Assembly: GCA_003990745.1 (NCBI GenBank)
Contig: RBNI01000538.1
Location: 1 to 29,542, forward strand
From: Jimgerdemannia flammicorona
Lineage: Eukaryota > Mucoromycota > Endogonomycetes > Endogonales > Endogonaceae
Reading direction: 5' to 3'
DNA: 29,542 nt
In this document: positions 11,180-21,600 of the stretch, piece by piece
Layout: each line of letters begins with the position of its first letter
Position numbering within the stretch: position 1 is the first letter of the stretch
Notes under the pieces: model-generated
Told to the model about the DNA's origin: nothing
Databases searched by the model: none
The model's input: the letters and a program-made list of their open reading frames with translations, nothing else
Program-made: the position numbers and the translations under genes

Positions 11180-11790
11180 TCTTATATATTTTGCTAAGTT
11201 TCTTCCTTTTCTCAGATTACATCATATATAGAGTAGTCTTTTTACTTGATTGAAAAAACTACTTTACTGTTTTTATATATCAGCTAATCATTTGATCCAA
11301 GATTTTATCAATCTCAAATTCTTTATAATTATTAATTCTAACTAGGAGTTGGGGTGGTATTATATACTCTGAAAAAGAGTTTTTATGAAAGTTCACTAGT
11401 TAACTAATATGAAATACTAGTTACATAGATATTATAAGAAAGCTCTAGTGTGTAGTTAACATTACTAAATTTTTCCAAAATTCAGTATAGTTCAATCCTT
11501 CTAGTTCAAAACTTCCTTAGTAGTTACTATACTAAGATATCTAGATATAAGTAGTCTGTTCTAATCATAACTTGGTTGCCAATATTGTAAGAGACCTGTC
11601 TTTACTTCTGGTTAACATACTTGGTCTAATAGTTTCATACTTCTATTAATACATCTTGAGGCATTTGTATAAGATCAGAGATAGTCTTAGCTAAGTTCTG
11701 TACTACTGGAACTATTGATTTCATAGTTATAATTCGTGATCCTCAACTTCAGAATAAATGTAGACATTAATTTCTAAGAGAGAAAGAATA
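11180..11790 (-). pseudogene. Chromovirus (Ty3/gypsy) integrase C-terminus with chromodomain, decayed
   Basis: Minus-strand remnant of the end of a chromovirus polyprotein. Reading through stops gives the AQ/DR-type helix before the GPY/F module (VQNLAKTISDLIQMPQDVL). The post-core strand YNIGNQVMIRTDYL follows, then a GPY/F-like stretch (TRRIELY, ILEKFSNVNYTLEL). At 11321-11195 comes a chromodomain: EFEIDKILD, then KTVK-FFQ, and SIYDV-WEKEE after restoring frame. Chromodomains let integrase read histone marks and steer insertion into heterochromatin. Several stops and indels kill it. The rest of pol is not found upstream, so this is a 5'-truncated fossil. It is a different family from the gypsy element at 18830-28687, whose integrase tail shows no chromodomain. 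Confidence 0.7.
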
Positions 11791-11979
11791 TAATAGAATA
11801 AGTAAACAGATGAGATACAATAATAAAGTAAAAGATATAAAGAGTAATCATATGATCTGGTAATAATATTATAATCAAGTATAGTATATGACAAACAATA
11901 TAAATAATATGAATGATATTGATAAATAATATTCAGCTTATCTCTGACTTCAGTACTATAGTAACTACTGTAGTAACTA

Positions 11980-11980
<1 letters not shown>

Positions 11981-12004
<24 letters not shown>
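11981..12004. repeat. (TA)12 microsatellite
   Basis: Twelve uninterrupted TA units directly abutting the conserved LINE 3' terminus of copy C. It occupies the place of the poly(A) tail, so it probably arose by mutation and slippage of a decayed tail. Confidence 0.85.
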
Positions 12005-12010
<6 letters not shown>

Positions 12011-13975
12011 GTCACTTAGACTTCTATATTTATTACTAAATTAATCTATACTCTAATATAATATAGAAACCCCACTCTACTCATCAACTGATCATAATCT
12101 CTCCCTGCAATCCTTTCCATATCACTAAATACTCCTCTAAACTCATCTGCATTCTCTTCTCAAATACATACAACTAGTATCTAGCCAGCTCCATCCAAAC
12201 CACTAAGACCTACCCAAAGTTGAGCTACTCATTACCAATACAATCCATCAGTTGCTCTCACAAATTATTCCACCAGCCACTCTTGCCATCCTCTCTTCTT
12301 ACCACTTTTAGACAATTCTTAACTACTATTCAGAAGTTACCAGGAATCTTGTACTCTCTCAGCCAATGTTCAGACATCTGTACAAAGCTCCTCTTCTATC
12401 CTACATAATAGTACTTCTTATAATCAAAGTGTCCACTATCTACCAAGTGACTTAACTGAAAGGTCAGCATGATATTTCTCCTCAATAAATATCACTACAC
12501 TACTCAGTACTTTGAAGAAAGTCACTATTGTACTTCAGCACTCCAGGATCAGATACCTGTCCAGTCTCACTACTCTACTCTAGTACTAATATCAAAGTCT
12601 ACTAGAGAGAAATCCCCCAATAGTAACTAATCCTATCTCTATATCACTAGACTCCAATCGATCTCCCCCTCAGCACTCTGCTAGTGGAGCCTAATATAAT
12701 AGAAACTATCAGCCACTCTTTACTAGAAGTCCTTATACTGCAAGGACTTACTACCATTTAGTTCAACCAATGACAACAGATTATCCAACAAGCCTTTGGG
12801 AAAAAACCTTCTCTCTCAGACCTTCTGTATCAGCACACCCACTCACTACTCTGTAGTTCAATATTCTGCTTCAACCACTATATTATCAGACAATATAACC
12901 TTTTAGAGAAGTTTATCAGACTAATACCACTCCTATTCACTAATATAGCTAAATTCTTCTCTCTTATCTGATACCAACTTCTAGCCCAGATCCAGTTCTT
13001 AGTCAATTTCAATAATCTCTTCACTACCTAGGTCATAATAGTGATAAGCCAGATATTATAGCTTTAGCAATTAGTAAACATTCAGAATTAATATCTGTCT
13101 AGCCAGAGCTTCCTCAGCTCTGAAGGTCTGCCCCCCAATCAGCAACCTTTCTCTTCTACCAAACTCTAGACAAAACAGATCTATATACTGACAAGATAAC
13201 CAGATATCTCATGGCTTCTCTTATAGTAACAATTGCCAATGATATCCCCACACACCAGTCTATTCTTCAATACTATTATCTCATATATATTCCAGTTAAG
13301 CTTTACTCCAGAATACTCCTCATACTATTCTACCATCTCTCACAATATCTCAATATTAGTAACCAAGCCAAGACCAACTACTATATTATCTGCAAAGGTA
13401 CTAACCTTCTACACTATTCCAAAAACTGAGAGTATAACCACCCTATAGCAAATCCTATTCATCAATAGCTCTAATGATAGAATATACAGAATATAGGACA
13501 ATAGGTCTCTCTGAGAAATACTCCTTCTCAACAAAAATGTTATACTATAATGATCATTACATATAAGGGCCACCTGACTACCCTCTAGTAGACTAATTAT
13601 TAAAACTCTAAACTGCTGAGAAATACCAATTCGTTCCAATATCATTTTTAGCCAAACTCTCTAAACCTGATTATAGACCTTCTTCTGATCCAGAAAGACC
13701 AATCACCCATTCAACTTACTTACTCTCACTCTCTCAATCACACTATATACCCAGGCCATCCTATCTCTAATAAGCTGGTCTCCTAATAAAGTCTCACTTC
13801 TTCTCACTCAGTATCTATTAGATCACTCTCTGTAGCTATATAAGAATCACCTTTGTGACCAGCTTTCTGTTTATATCTAGAAGTTTGATTGGTTATCAGT
13901 TTTTCTAATCCTCTCTCCTGTCCTTGTCCTTAAACAGCAAGACCACCAGACCAAGTTCCTACTCCTAATATATTA
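12005..13975 (-). mobile_element. LINE copy C, decayed and 5'-truncated
   Basis: Minus-strand LINE fragment of the same family. Its 3' end carries the conserved 15-base terminus at 12008-12022. Upstream, the counterpart of the ORF2 C-terminus, zinc-binding tail and RT can be followed on to about 13975, where similarity stops within the finger region of RT. 5' truncation is typical of LINEs. Compared with copy B, C-to-T and G-to-A changes are abundant, CpG is nearly gone and TpA is frequent. A recognisable RT piece is at 13645-13409 (GISQQFRVLIISLLEGSQVA). At the RT active site (about 13395) the reading is FADN, so here the second Asp of FADD is lost, not the first as in copy B. Confidence 0.8.
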
Positions 13976-14519
13976 TCTAATAATCTATATTATAGAGATT
14001 CTAATTACAAAGATCATGATTATAAAGATCATCTATAGTTACTAAATTAGTTACTCATACTTAGTCAGAAATTGTAAACTAACTTGTATTAATATCCCCA
14101 GTATTCTATCTGAAATCAAGTAGTTATAGTTTAGTTCTTGATATAAGAATCAAGTCTCTCCTCTATATATATACATTCTTCTGAATTTTAGTAATGATAC
14201 CTCAGTATCTTTGGTGCTTCTAACTAAACTCTAGGAGTATAACTATATAACTTCTACCAGAACTAAACACTGGTATATAAATCTAAAGACTTAAGAGAAC
14301 TTCTTATTAAATCTGAATTTCAAGATAATTTTAGTTTATATATAAATAAAGAATAAGTCTCTTATAACTACAGTTATCAAAGAAAGAGTATTGCTACTAT
14401 AACTACTTTTAAGTAGATACTTCCTTATACTGAAGACTTCTTGGTATACTCATATACTAAGTCTCTAACTAATATCTTGTTTTTCTAATTATTCAAAAAT
14501 AAGAGAGGGATAGAAATAA
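13976..14519. other. AT-rich gap without identifiable content
   Basis: No coding remnant or terminal repeat recognised between the 5'-truncation point of LINE copy C and the gypsy gag fragment. Confidence 0.45.
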
Positions 14520-15950
14520 GTATTATTATATAATCCTTAGATCATTTCCATCTTCAGATTTTTCTTCTTTCTCAATAGTAGATTCTTTATAACTAGTATA
14601 TTCTTTCTAGATAGTAATCCTCTTCTTCTTTAATTACTTATGTCCAATTATATTGATTTAGTACTTCGTTTTCCTATTGTAAAATTTGAGCACCTATTGG
14701 CTAATATCATTAACTGCATTTATTTCTTTTATCTTTTAGTACCAAGGATTATATTATGGATGACAGCCTGAGCAACAATAGTCTTTGGAATAGAGAACTA
14801 GAGATAATGGTAATATTTTGTACTTCTCTTAGGCATTGAGTTTAGGCTCTATCTACTACTATGATGCTGAGATTGGATAGTCTATTAATGGGCTACTAGA
14901 GGGTATCATGGATCTTTTAGTAATAATACAGATAGTTACTTCTGTGTGAATGAGAATTTTTATCTTCTGTTCTCCAATATCTTAATGTAGATATATTCTA
15001 ATGTCTTTCAGCAGTCTAGATAGTAGTTGGTTCAGGTTTTTGTTATGGAATTAAAACTCAGATAGTACTGAGATATGGTGGTTCCCATAATTTGTTTTAA
15101 ACTCCTGCAAATATCAGTTATAAGATTTTCAGGAGAGAGACTTCTATCTTGGTTTTTTGAATCTTTTTTCAGACTTTATTATTGATATCTTAAGACATAG
15201 TCATTGGTATAAACTTTTTCTTAGTTTTAGAATTTTTAGTTCTTATTCATTTAGCTTCATTTCTTTATCTTCAGATAAAACGATTTTTTTCATAAGTTAT
15301 AGTTTTGAGAAAAAAAGATGAAAGAGACCAGAGAGATATTTCAACCTACTCTTCCTCATTTACTTCATCTTCCTTCTAAATAGTTCTTCTGTCTACTCTT
15401 CTAGATGGTCTTCCTACTGGTCTTTTTCTTTTCTCAGTAAAGTAGAGTGTCTTTTTGGAGATAATCTTAGTTGGGTATAAGTTCAGATCACTGTAGTATT
15501 TACTATTACTTACATCATAGTCTTCTATAGGATGGGCTTTAGTCTTTTGTACTAGGTGACATTCTTTTGATTTAGTAGTTCTGAGTCTCTTTTATTACTT
15601 TTCTATTATTACATTCTATAGTATAGTGTCCAAACTATCTATAGTAAATGTATTGTATTTTGGCTCTATCTTACTTCTCTCTTCTTGTAACTAATAGCTC
15701 CTATTGTCTTTTGATGGTTAGTCTTAGTTTTTTAGTAGTACATATATATCCCCTGTTGTCTTCTGAGTAGCTTAATTTTCCCATATGATAAGTTTTTCAA
15801 TTTGTCCATCAGTTAGTCTACTTTAGAGCTAAGGTCTTAAATTTTATTTCTTCTCTTCCTCTATTCTTTTATAGGCTTCTTTTTTCTTAGGTTTCCTTTG
15901 AGAATTTCTTAGAGGATCTTGACCAAGAGATCTTCTTTGTCTTCTTTATT
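14520..15950 (-). mobile_element. Decayed Ty3/gypsy gag-protease fragment
   Basis: Collinear over about 1.4 kb with 24940-26370 of the complete gypsy element. The acidic linker after protease lies at about 14530-14640, the protease counterpart at about 14640-15050, and the linker and zinc-knuckle region of gag at about 15300-15700. It ends near the gag helix just after the CTTGACCAAGAGATCTTC string. Plus-strand strings such as CATTTCCATCTTCAGATT are shared. It is much more decayed than the complete element, with C-to-T and G-to-A changes making stops in all frames. No LTRs are attached, so it is an internal fragment of an older copy of the same dUTPase-bearing family. Confidence 0.75.
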
Positions 15951-16235
15951 AGGATGGCAACTCAATATATCAACATATAATTGGTGATTTCGTCAGTCTT
16001 ATATCATTCATCAGTAATATATAAAATAAGCATTCTATGCAGGCACAATAAAAACACCCCTCTTTCTAATAAAGATTATGAGCCCTACTAGTGTTAAGTA
16101 GCTATAGTATATATACCTTATAAATATATAATACACAATCATATATATTAGAAATATCAAGCAATGAATAATCTAGCAATATGGATATGGTATTCTAATA
16201 ACAGGAGCAGTCTCTGTTGTAAGTATAAACACAGC
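15951..16235. other. Possible copia leader or LTR region, unassigned
   Basis: AT-rich interval between the gypsy fragment and the copia gag. It should contain the left LTR or leader of the copia element if any survives, but no partner LTR is in the window and the edges cannot be set. Confidence 0.3.
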
Positions 16236-17010
16236 CAAGAGATCCATCCTGATCTTCAATGGGAAAGATTACACTATCTATGTATTCTATATAATGAATT
16301 TCCTTGATGAATGCGGCTTAGCAGAGTAGACACAACTACAGATTCAAGATTTACAACCCCACAAATGATCACTAAGCATTATACAAGATTATATTCATAT
16401 TTTCAAATTCACAAACAAGCTCATAATATATGCAAATATGTATGGCCAATGAGGCATAGGAAGCTCTACACAATTATTATGTATAAGTATCTACATCAAA
16501 TACATTCTATCATATTCAATCTTCAAATGAAGCCCAAGAAGAGTATCTACAAATATACCAGTCATATTAACAATCTGGTGAATTAAGGAAATTCTCTCAG
16601 TATATTTATAGATTATATTGGCAACAAAGATAAGGTAATTATACTCACAAAGAGACTTCTGAATATATATAATATTATCATTACAGTCATGTATGAGAGC
16701 AGCAGCCTTTCAGACTATACCCATATGATAACAAGCCTCATGAATGAGGAAATATACTAAGGAAATAGTGCTGAAGACAATGATAATGAAATGGCATTTT
16801 ATGGGTTCTGTGGACATAGTACCAAACAAGATCAAAGGTGCAGTCAATAATGCCAATGAACTCAAATCCAAGCTCAATAATATAAAAACCAATCAACCAA
16901 GTATGATGGTTATTATAAATACTGCAGCAGGTATGGATATAGAAAGCACCAATGTTATCACTGATAGAATAACAAGGAGAGCAGTGAAATAAGCATTAAA
17001 AAAGCCAGTA
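16236..17010 (+). pseudogene. copia Gag remnant
   Basis: Starts with a stretch readable as IFNGKDYTIYVFYIMNFLDE (about 16253-16312), the typical copia Gag opening in which a conserved FxGxNYxxW segment leads a short helical domain. Further on, HINNLVN (about 16563-16583) fits the mid-Gag helix, and AEDNDNEMAFYGFCGHSTK (about 16769-16825) resembles the segment before the zinc knuckle. Stops and frame changes separate these pieces. Gag would form the virus-like particle in the cytoplasm. Confidence 0.6.
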
Positions 17011-17404
17011 TTGATAATATAAATATGAGAACTATTTAGAGAAGTATGGCAATACAAATACTACAGTAACTGATAACAGCAGTAATCTATTTTTTGTACA
17101 AGTGCCAGCTCTACTACCAATTCTATTAGCAAGAGATCAACATCTACAAAACCTGGTTAGAAGGATGACAATTTTGGACCAAAAAGTCCTACTAATTCTA
17201 CCAGTAGTGCCAGTTCTGCCAATATAAGATCTATTACTAAATCAACCAACTCATCATCCATAAGCACCAGTCAGCCAAATACTTTTGAACTAATGAAAAG
17301 TAGTGATAATATTAGTACCACCAGTAGTACAGATAGAAAAATCACCAATTTTATGCCTAGTTATATATCTAGCAAATACACCAATATAGCTGATATGTAA
17401 CAAT

Positions 17405-17710
17405 AATGTCTAGTTAATGAATTCTGGAGCCATACAATATATGATGCTATACAGGAAATGGTTCTCCATATATCAACTATTTGAGCATCCTATATACATC
17501 AAGTTGGGAGATAATAATATCATCTATACTCAAGAAAAGAAAATTGTTGACACACATCTCTACAGAAATATTGTCAAGCTTGCTGCCACTCTTGTGGATG
17601 AACTATATACTCCAGAGATAGGAAAGAACCTCTTCTTTATAGACAAAATGATGACCCATGGTAACAAAGGGATATACATATATATATTCAAAGAATGTAA
17701 TAGTATATGA
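17405..17710 (+). pseudogene. copia protease remnant
   Basis: Contains NSGAIQYMM followed by an aromatic-rich stretch and IKLGDNNIIYTQ, the copia aspartic-protease signature (normally DSGAS-HM, later LGDN). The catalytic Asp is replaced by Asn in the surviving reading, as expected from a G-to-A change. The following TLVDELYTPEIGKNLFFI corresponds to the LxxVLYVPxLxxNLLS segment. The surrounding Ser/Thr/Asn-rich segment (17100-17400) is the low-complexity part before protease. Confidence 0.7.
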
Positions 17711-17824
17711 TTTATATAATAATAAGAAGTTAATGACAGTCTCAAATGTAGCAATCTTTACTCAATCAATAGGATATTAAGTAGTATGAAAGTCTCTGCA
17801 TATATGACTACTATACCTGACATA

Positions 17825-18720
17825 TCCAATATGCGGCATTAATACTTAGGACAAATTGGTAAGATAAGTCTCAAATATATAATAAGGAGTAGATCCATCA
17901 ATAGATTGCAGGTACATATATATATACATGGTAACTTCTTCTACAAGAATTATGTAGCAAATAAAGCAATCCAGCAAGCATTCAAAGAATGATTAAAGCA
18001 TATATCTGGGATCCTTGTCCTTATATATATGGATATATATGGGCCAATTTATATTCTTTCACACTCCAGCAAGCGGTATTTTCTCACATTCATTGACAAT
18101 AATATGCATAAAGTATATATATATATACCTTTGATCAGTGAAAAGTAAAGCATTGGACAAATTCAAAGAACTTAAAGCAATTACTGAGAATGAGGCAGGA
18201 TATAAAATATATGCTATATGTATGATCAGATAATAGATAAAAATATATCAATTATATATTTAAGCAGTTTCTGACAAAATATAATATAACCCATCAAATG
18301 ATAGTTCTCTATATACCTTAGCAGAATGGTATGGCTGAGCAATTTAATCATACTATATTCTTATTGGGCTGAAGCAATAAAAACTGTAGCATATATATAT
18401 AATTAATATATATCTCAATCACTAAGCAAGATTTCCAGCAATAATAAATATTCCAGATATGATAATCTTATTCCTGAAGAATTATAGAGTAGATCTAAGC
18501 TAGATGTATCACATCTATACATATTTGGCTGTAAGACATATATCCTTGATAAAAGCAATATTATCTGGGATAAGTTCCAACCTAAGGCAAGCAAGCATAT
18601 ATTTTTTGGATATTCTGGCAAAGCATATTGATAATGGGATTCATACAAGTGGTATATGGTCATTTTATATAATATATAGTTCAGAGAAAAAGAAAATAGC
18701 TTGGAACTATATATAGAAGT
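17825..18720 (+). pseudogene. copia GAG-pre-integrase and integrase remnant
   Basis: A degraded zinc-binding segment (MRH-YLGQIGKISLK, from WHRRLGHIG) at about 17830 leads into the integrase core. LIYMDIYGPI and SKRYFLTFIDNNMHKVYIY (about 18017-18120) hold the first catalytic Asp. SDN with IKQFLTKY-like sequence and PQQNGMAEQFN (about 18310-18345) hold the second Asp and the Glu. FWAEAIKTVAYIYN and the LRIFGCKTYI segment (about 18520) with FQPKASKHIFFGYSGK (about 18575-18625) complete a typical copia integrase order. Many stops, so it is inactive. Confidence 0.75.
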
Positions 18721-18824
18721 ACTAGTTGAAACCTCTATATCTATATCCCAGTCAGTATAAATACAGCAACCAGTGCAATGATCATCCACCTCTCTAGTAG
18801 TCAATCAAAATTATTTTCAACCAC

Positions 18825-18829
18825 TATAT
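18825..18829. repeat. Target site duplication TATAT, left copy
   Basis: Five bases immediately before the TG of the left LTR, identical to 28688-28692 after the CA of the right LTR. Five-bp duplications are normal for Ty3/gypsy integrases. Confidence 0.85.
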
Positions 18830-19280
18830 TGTAATGTGCCTGACTCAATAGAGGCAAATTACAAGGTTGGAGGTTGATGTCGTTTGGCTTGAGCCCCTAG
18901 TTACTTTATAAAATTTTTTAAGATTTCTGAGATCCTTGATGGTGTTTAGTGGTATAATAGTCAAAACTGGATATCTGTAAGAAATTTCCTTATTGGGACA
19001 GTTCTCTGGGGATAGTAGTGATTTGTATATGAATGGATTTCCTTCTTGGGTCAACTGGGAATTAGTAGAAATTCATGTATAGCATGATCTCCAAAAGTAT
19101 GTGATTTCTGGGTAATAATTTCTTGTATATTGTGATGATCTTGTATGTAACAGTCTGGCAATTTAGTGGTTTCTTCTTCTTGAGTGGCAGGCAATCTCGG
19201 TGTAGTGCAATAATCTTCTTACTGGGAATAATGCTGGTAGTGGGTAACTTGATAACTTGGGCTCACTGGGAATAATGAAT

Positions 19281-19369
19281 AACTCAGATATCACATAACT
19301 CAGATAACTCAGATATCACATAACTCAGATAACTCAGATATCACATAACTCAGATAACTCAGATATCAT
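19281..19369. repeat. 25-bp tandem repeat, 3.6 copies, inside the left LTR only
   Basis: Units at 19281-19305, 19306-19330 and 19331-19355, plus a partial at 19356-19369. The unit opens with AACTCAGATATCACAT and itself contains AACTCAGAT twice. The units are identical, and the right LTR has only the single partial unit (about 27925). The expansion therefore happened after integration, or in a template not shared with the other LTR. Confidence 0.92.
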
Positions 19370-19884
19370 GGATTCTTCCAAAATCAGTAGCTTCAACTGG
19401 GAATATGAACAACTGATAGCTTTGGGAAAGGGTCTCTTGGTAAATTTATATCAAAGACTGGCTTTGTTTGCATGATAGATTACTACAAAGTTGTATCAGA
19501 AACTGGCTTGAGCAAGGTAGCTTTCTCTTAGGCTTTCTGGAAATGTGAATAACTTAGAAATGGCAGCAAAGTTCTTTCTTGAACTTGGGCAGCAAACTCA
19601 GATTCTTTAGGCTAAGTCTGGCAAGCATATTAATAATTCCAAAGGCAGTGAAGTTCTTTACTCAAACTTGGTGGCAAAATCAGCTTTATATTAGAAAGTA
19701 GACTGGAGTAGAAAGGGGACCAATACTCAATCTTTAGAGGTTTCTTTGGTGTTTGTATTTCAGACTGAGGTTTATTCACTCTTGTCTCTGGGTATTTTTA
19801 TACAGATTGGTTGCTATCTGGTTGCTATGTGGCTAGCTATAGATTTACTACTTCTGGTAATATTTGGGTATGTCTCCTAAGTAT

Positions 19885-19985
19885 CAGTATATCCACAGGA
19901 CATGAGTGTGTCTGTAGGATATGAGTGTGTCTGCAGGACATGAGTGTGTCTGCCAGATACAGGTGTGTCCTCAGGACATAGATAA
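19885..19985. repeat. 19-20-bp tandem repeat in left LTR
   Basis: Four to five degenerate units around AGGACATGAGTGTGTCTGC. The right LTR carries the corresponding array at 28446-28525. The array is thus an ancestral part of the LTR, unlike the 25-bp repeat. It may contain promoter or binding-site repeats, but nothing shows this directly. Confidence 0.85.
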
Positions 19986-20145
19986 ATAACACTGGTGTAG
20001 TATTCTGGCTAATTATAAGTATAGTGGGTGTAGTAACTATGATATACTAGAAGTTATGTCATGCTGGCTAAATATGCCAATTGTTTACATCTCTGGCTAA
20101 GTTATAATTCAGATAGTACATTTTGGTTTATTATATAAGCACTTA

Positions 20146-20178
20146 CTGAAGGATAGTCTGTCTTAGACTATTCTTCAG
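20146..20178. other. Hairpin beside the 3' LTR inner edge
   Basis: Inverted repeat with 14-base arms (20146-20159 CTGAAGGATAGTCT; 20165-20178 AGACTATTCTTCAG), a single G/T mismatch and a 5-base loop. It begins four bases inside the LTR/internal junction. A purine-rich primer tract is normally found here, and none is visible. Confidence 0.85.
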
Positions 20179-20744
20179 CCATTATTCCAATAGGTATAAG
20201 CAGCTTCTGCATCTACACCTGTTCCATTATCTTTATTATCTGTACTAGGGTCACTCCATTCTAAAGGCTCCTTCTCTTCCTTAGGAAATAGAGTCTCAAC
20301 TTGGTAGATGATACTGAGATAGGTGGGCAGAGTCATCCTTTGGAGATCATTCAGAGAGAACTGGGCCTGGATTAGAGCTAAAGGGTTTAATTTGTAGATT
20401 ATATATAATCTTTCTGCAGCAGTAGTATTCCTTCAGTTCAGACCAGTAGTGTTGCAGACTAGGCCAGGTCTGGAAGGGGGAGATTCTGCAATTGTTCTCC
20501 AATTGCATAGTATGTCTGCAGCTGGTGGACTTGGAGTAATCTCTTGGCCAGAGTGAGGTTTTCTTGATGAACCTAAATTCTCTGAAGGTATGTTCCATTG
20601 AGTTCTCTGAACTGTGGCAAAGGAACTGATAGGGCTTGATGGGAACTGAGGACAAGAGTCTGGAGGTGATTGTCAATTCTCTGATTCATAGTATGGAGAA
20701 AGATATATCTTGAGGTAATTGATATATACTGGTGTCCTCAGGAT
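20179..20744 (-). pseudogene. Tail of the gypsy polyprotein or 3' untranslated segment
   Basis: Between the integrase GPY/F-like module and the hairpin there are about 570 bases with partly open minus-strand frames (20676-20347 is open for 109 codons) but no recognisable domain and no chromodomain. Another frame gives a Pro/Ser-rich reading, so the true frame is uncertain. It may encode a disordered integrase tail. Confidence 0.35.
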
Positions 20745-21600
20745 TCATCCATCCATACTTCTTAAATAGATGCTGGTTCCTCTGATATTGTGTACAAGAT
20801 AAGTTCCTTCCCATTTGGGCTCCAATTTGGAGACAAAATTCATTTCAATTATACTTCTCCAAACCAGTACTTGATCTTCAATCTTGATCTTCTGGTCCTT
20901 CTGTTTCTGGTCATAGTACTTTCTTTGTCTTTCTTGAGCTTTGATAATCTGAACTTGGGCCTGATTATGTAACTGTTCTGCCTTATTGAGGAGGTCTCTG
21001 AGGTTCTCATGGTCAGCAGTTTTGGTTTTCTTAGCAAACATTATTTCGAATGGCTTTTGTTTTGTAGAGGCAGTAGGGATATTCTGAATCTCCCATAGGA
21101 TCTCAGGTAAGCAAAGATCTCAGTTAGTAGAATTGACCTGGGCATGTCCTTTCTTGATGATCTGGTTCATTCTTTCTGTCATGCCATTGGTCTGAGGGTG
21201 GTATAATGTGGTCCATTTGAGGTAGATCTTGTGAATTCAGGTATAAGGTATTCTATAAATATAAGAATGTACTTGTTTCTTCTTGGTGTAACTGGTAGGG
21301 GACCAATTACATCCACTCTCTATCTCTGAAAGATGTTGTCTGGTAGTGCAATTTGTTGCAATAGTGCTTGGTAGTTCTTCCTTCCTTGGTACTTCTGACA
21401 GATGTCACATTTCTTGAGTATGTCCCAGACTTGTGTTCTGAGGTTGGGCCAATGTTGGTGTATTGTTCACAGCTTCTCTTCTATATTTACCTATCCCTGG
21501 TGGGCTTTCTGATGTTCTTTTCAAATAAGATCTTCTTGTGCTTTAATGGTCTGAGGAGCTTCCTTTAGGGTGTAGTTCCTTGGGACACCCTTCTTCTAGT
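20745..21600 (-). pseudogene. Gypsy integrase with core deletion
   Basis: The zinc-binding N-terminus is readable through stops (IHQHWPNLRTQVWDILKKCDICQK, in pieces near 21470-21395), matching the H-H-C-C module of gypsy integrases. The core begins with VDVIGPLPVTPRRNKYILIF (about 21325-21265), which holds the first Asp. It then jumps within about 15 residues to TTLYHPQTNGMTERMNQ (about 21215-21165), which holds the final Glu. Gypsy integrases usually have 55-60 more residues here, including the SDRG motif with the second catalytic Asp, so this enzyme could not join DNA. The C-terminal part (21041-20745) is an open stretch with a coiled-coil-like QAQVQIIKAQERQRKYYDQ and a GPY/F-like KLEPKWEGTYLV. 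Integrase inserts the cDNA in the nucleus. Confidence 0.8.

Larger units (their letters stand above)
16236..18829 (+). mobile_element. Ty1/copia element, decayed, left part (gag to integrase)
   Basis: Plus-strand copia-type retrotransposon broken by stops and indels. The order gag, protease, integrase, before RT, is diagnostic of Ty1/copia, in contrast to gypsy. It is interrupted at 18829/18830 by the Ty3/gypsy element and resumes at 28693. The target duplication TATAT flanks the split. No LTR is recognised. Confidence 0.75.
18830..20141 (-). repeat. 3' LTR of gypsy element
   Basis: Starts TGTAATGTGCC and ends TAAGCA on the plus strand. It is similar throughout to 27478-28687, with many transitions. 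It is longer than its partner, largely because of a 25-bp tandem repeat at 19281-19369. In the minus-sense element it is the downstream LTR. Confidence 0.92.

Noticed and set aside
11720..11975. Very AT-rich minus-strand extension of the chromovirus fragment
   Set aside because: Translation gives only Leu/Ile/Tyr-rich noise beyond about 11790, so I did not extend the feature.
16183..16205. TGGTATTCTAATAACAGG as a copia initiator-tRNA primer site
   Set aside because: Only the first six bases resemble the usual TGGTAT start, and no LTR end can be located before it.
18415..18804. Minus-strand open frame of 129 codons
   Set aside because: Antisense to the copia integrase tail, which has clear motifs on the plus strand.
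19281..19369. CRISPR-like array
   Set aside because: The units are directly adjacent with no spacers; it is a simple tandem duplication inside an LTR.
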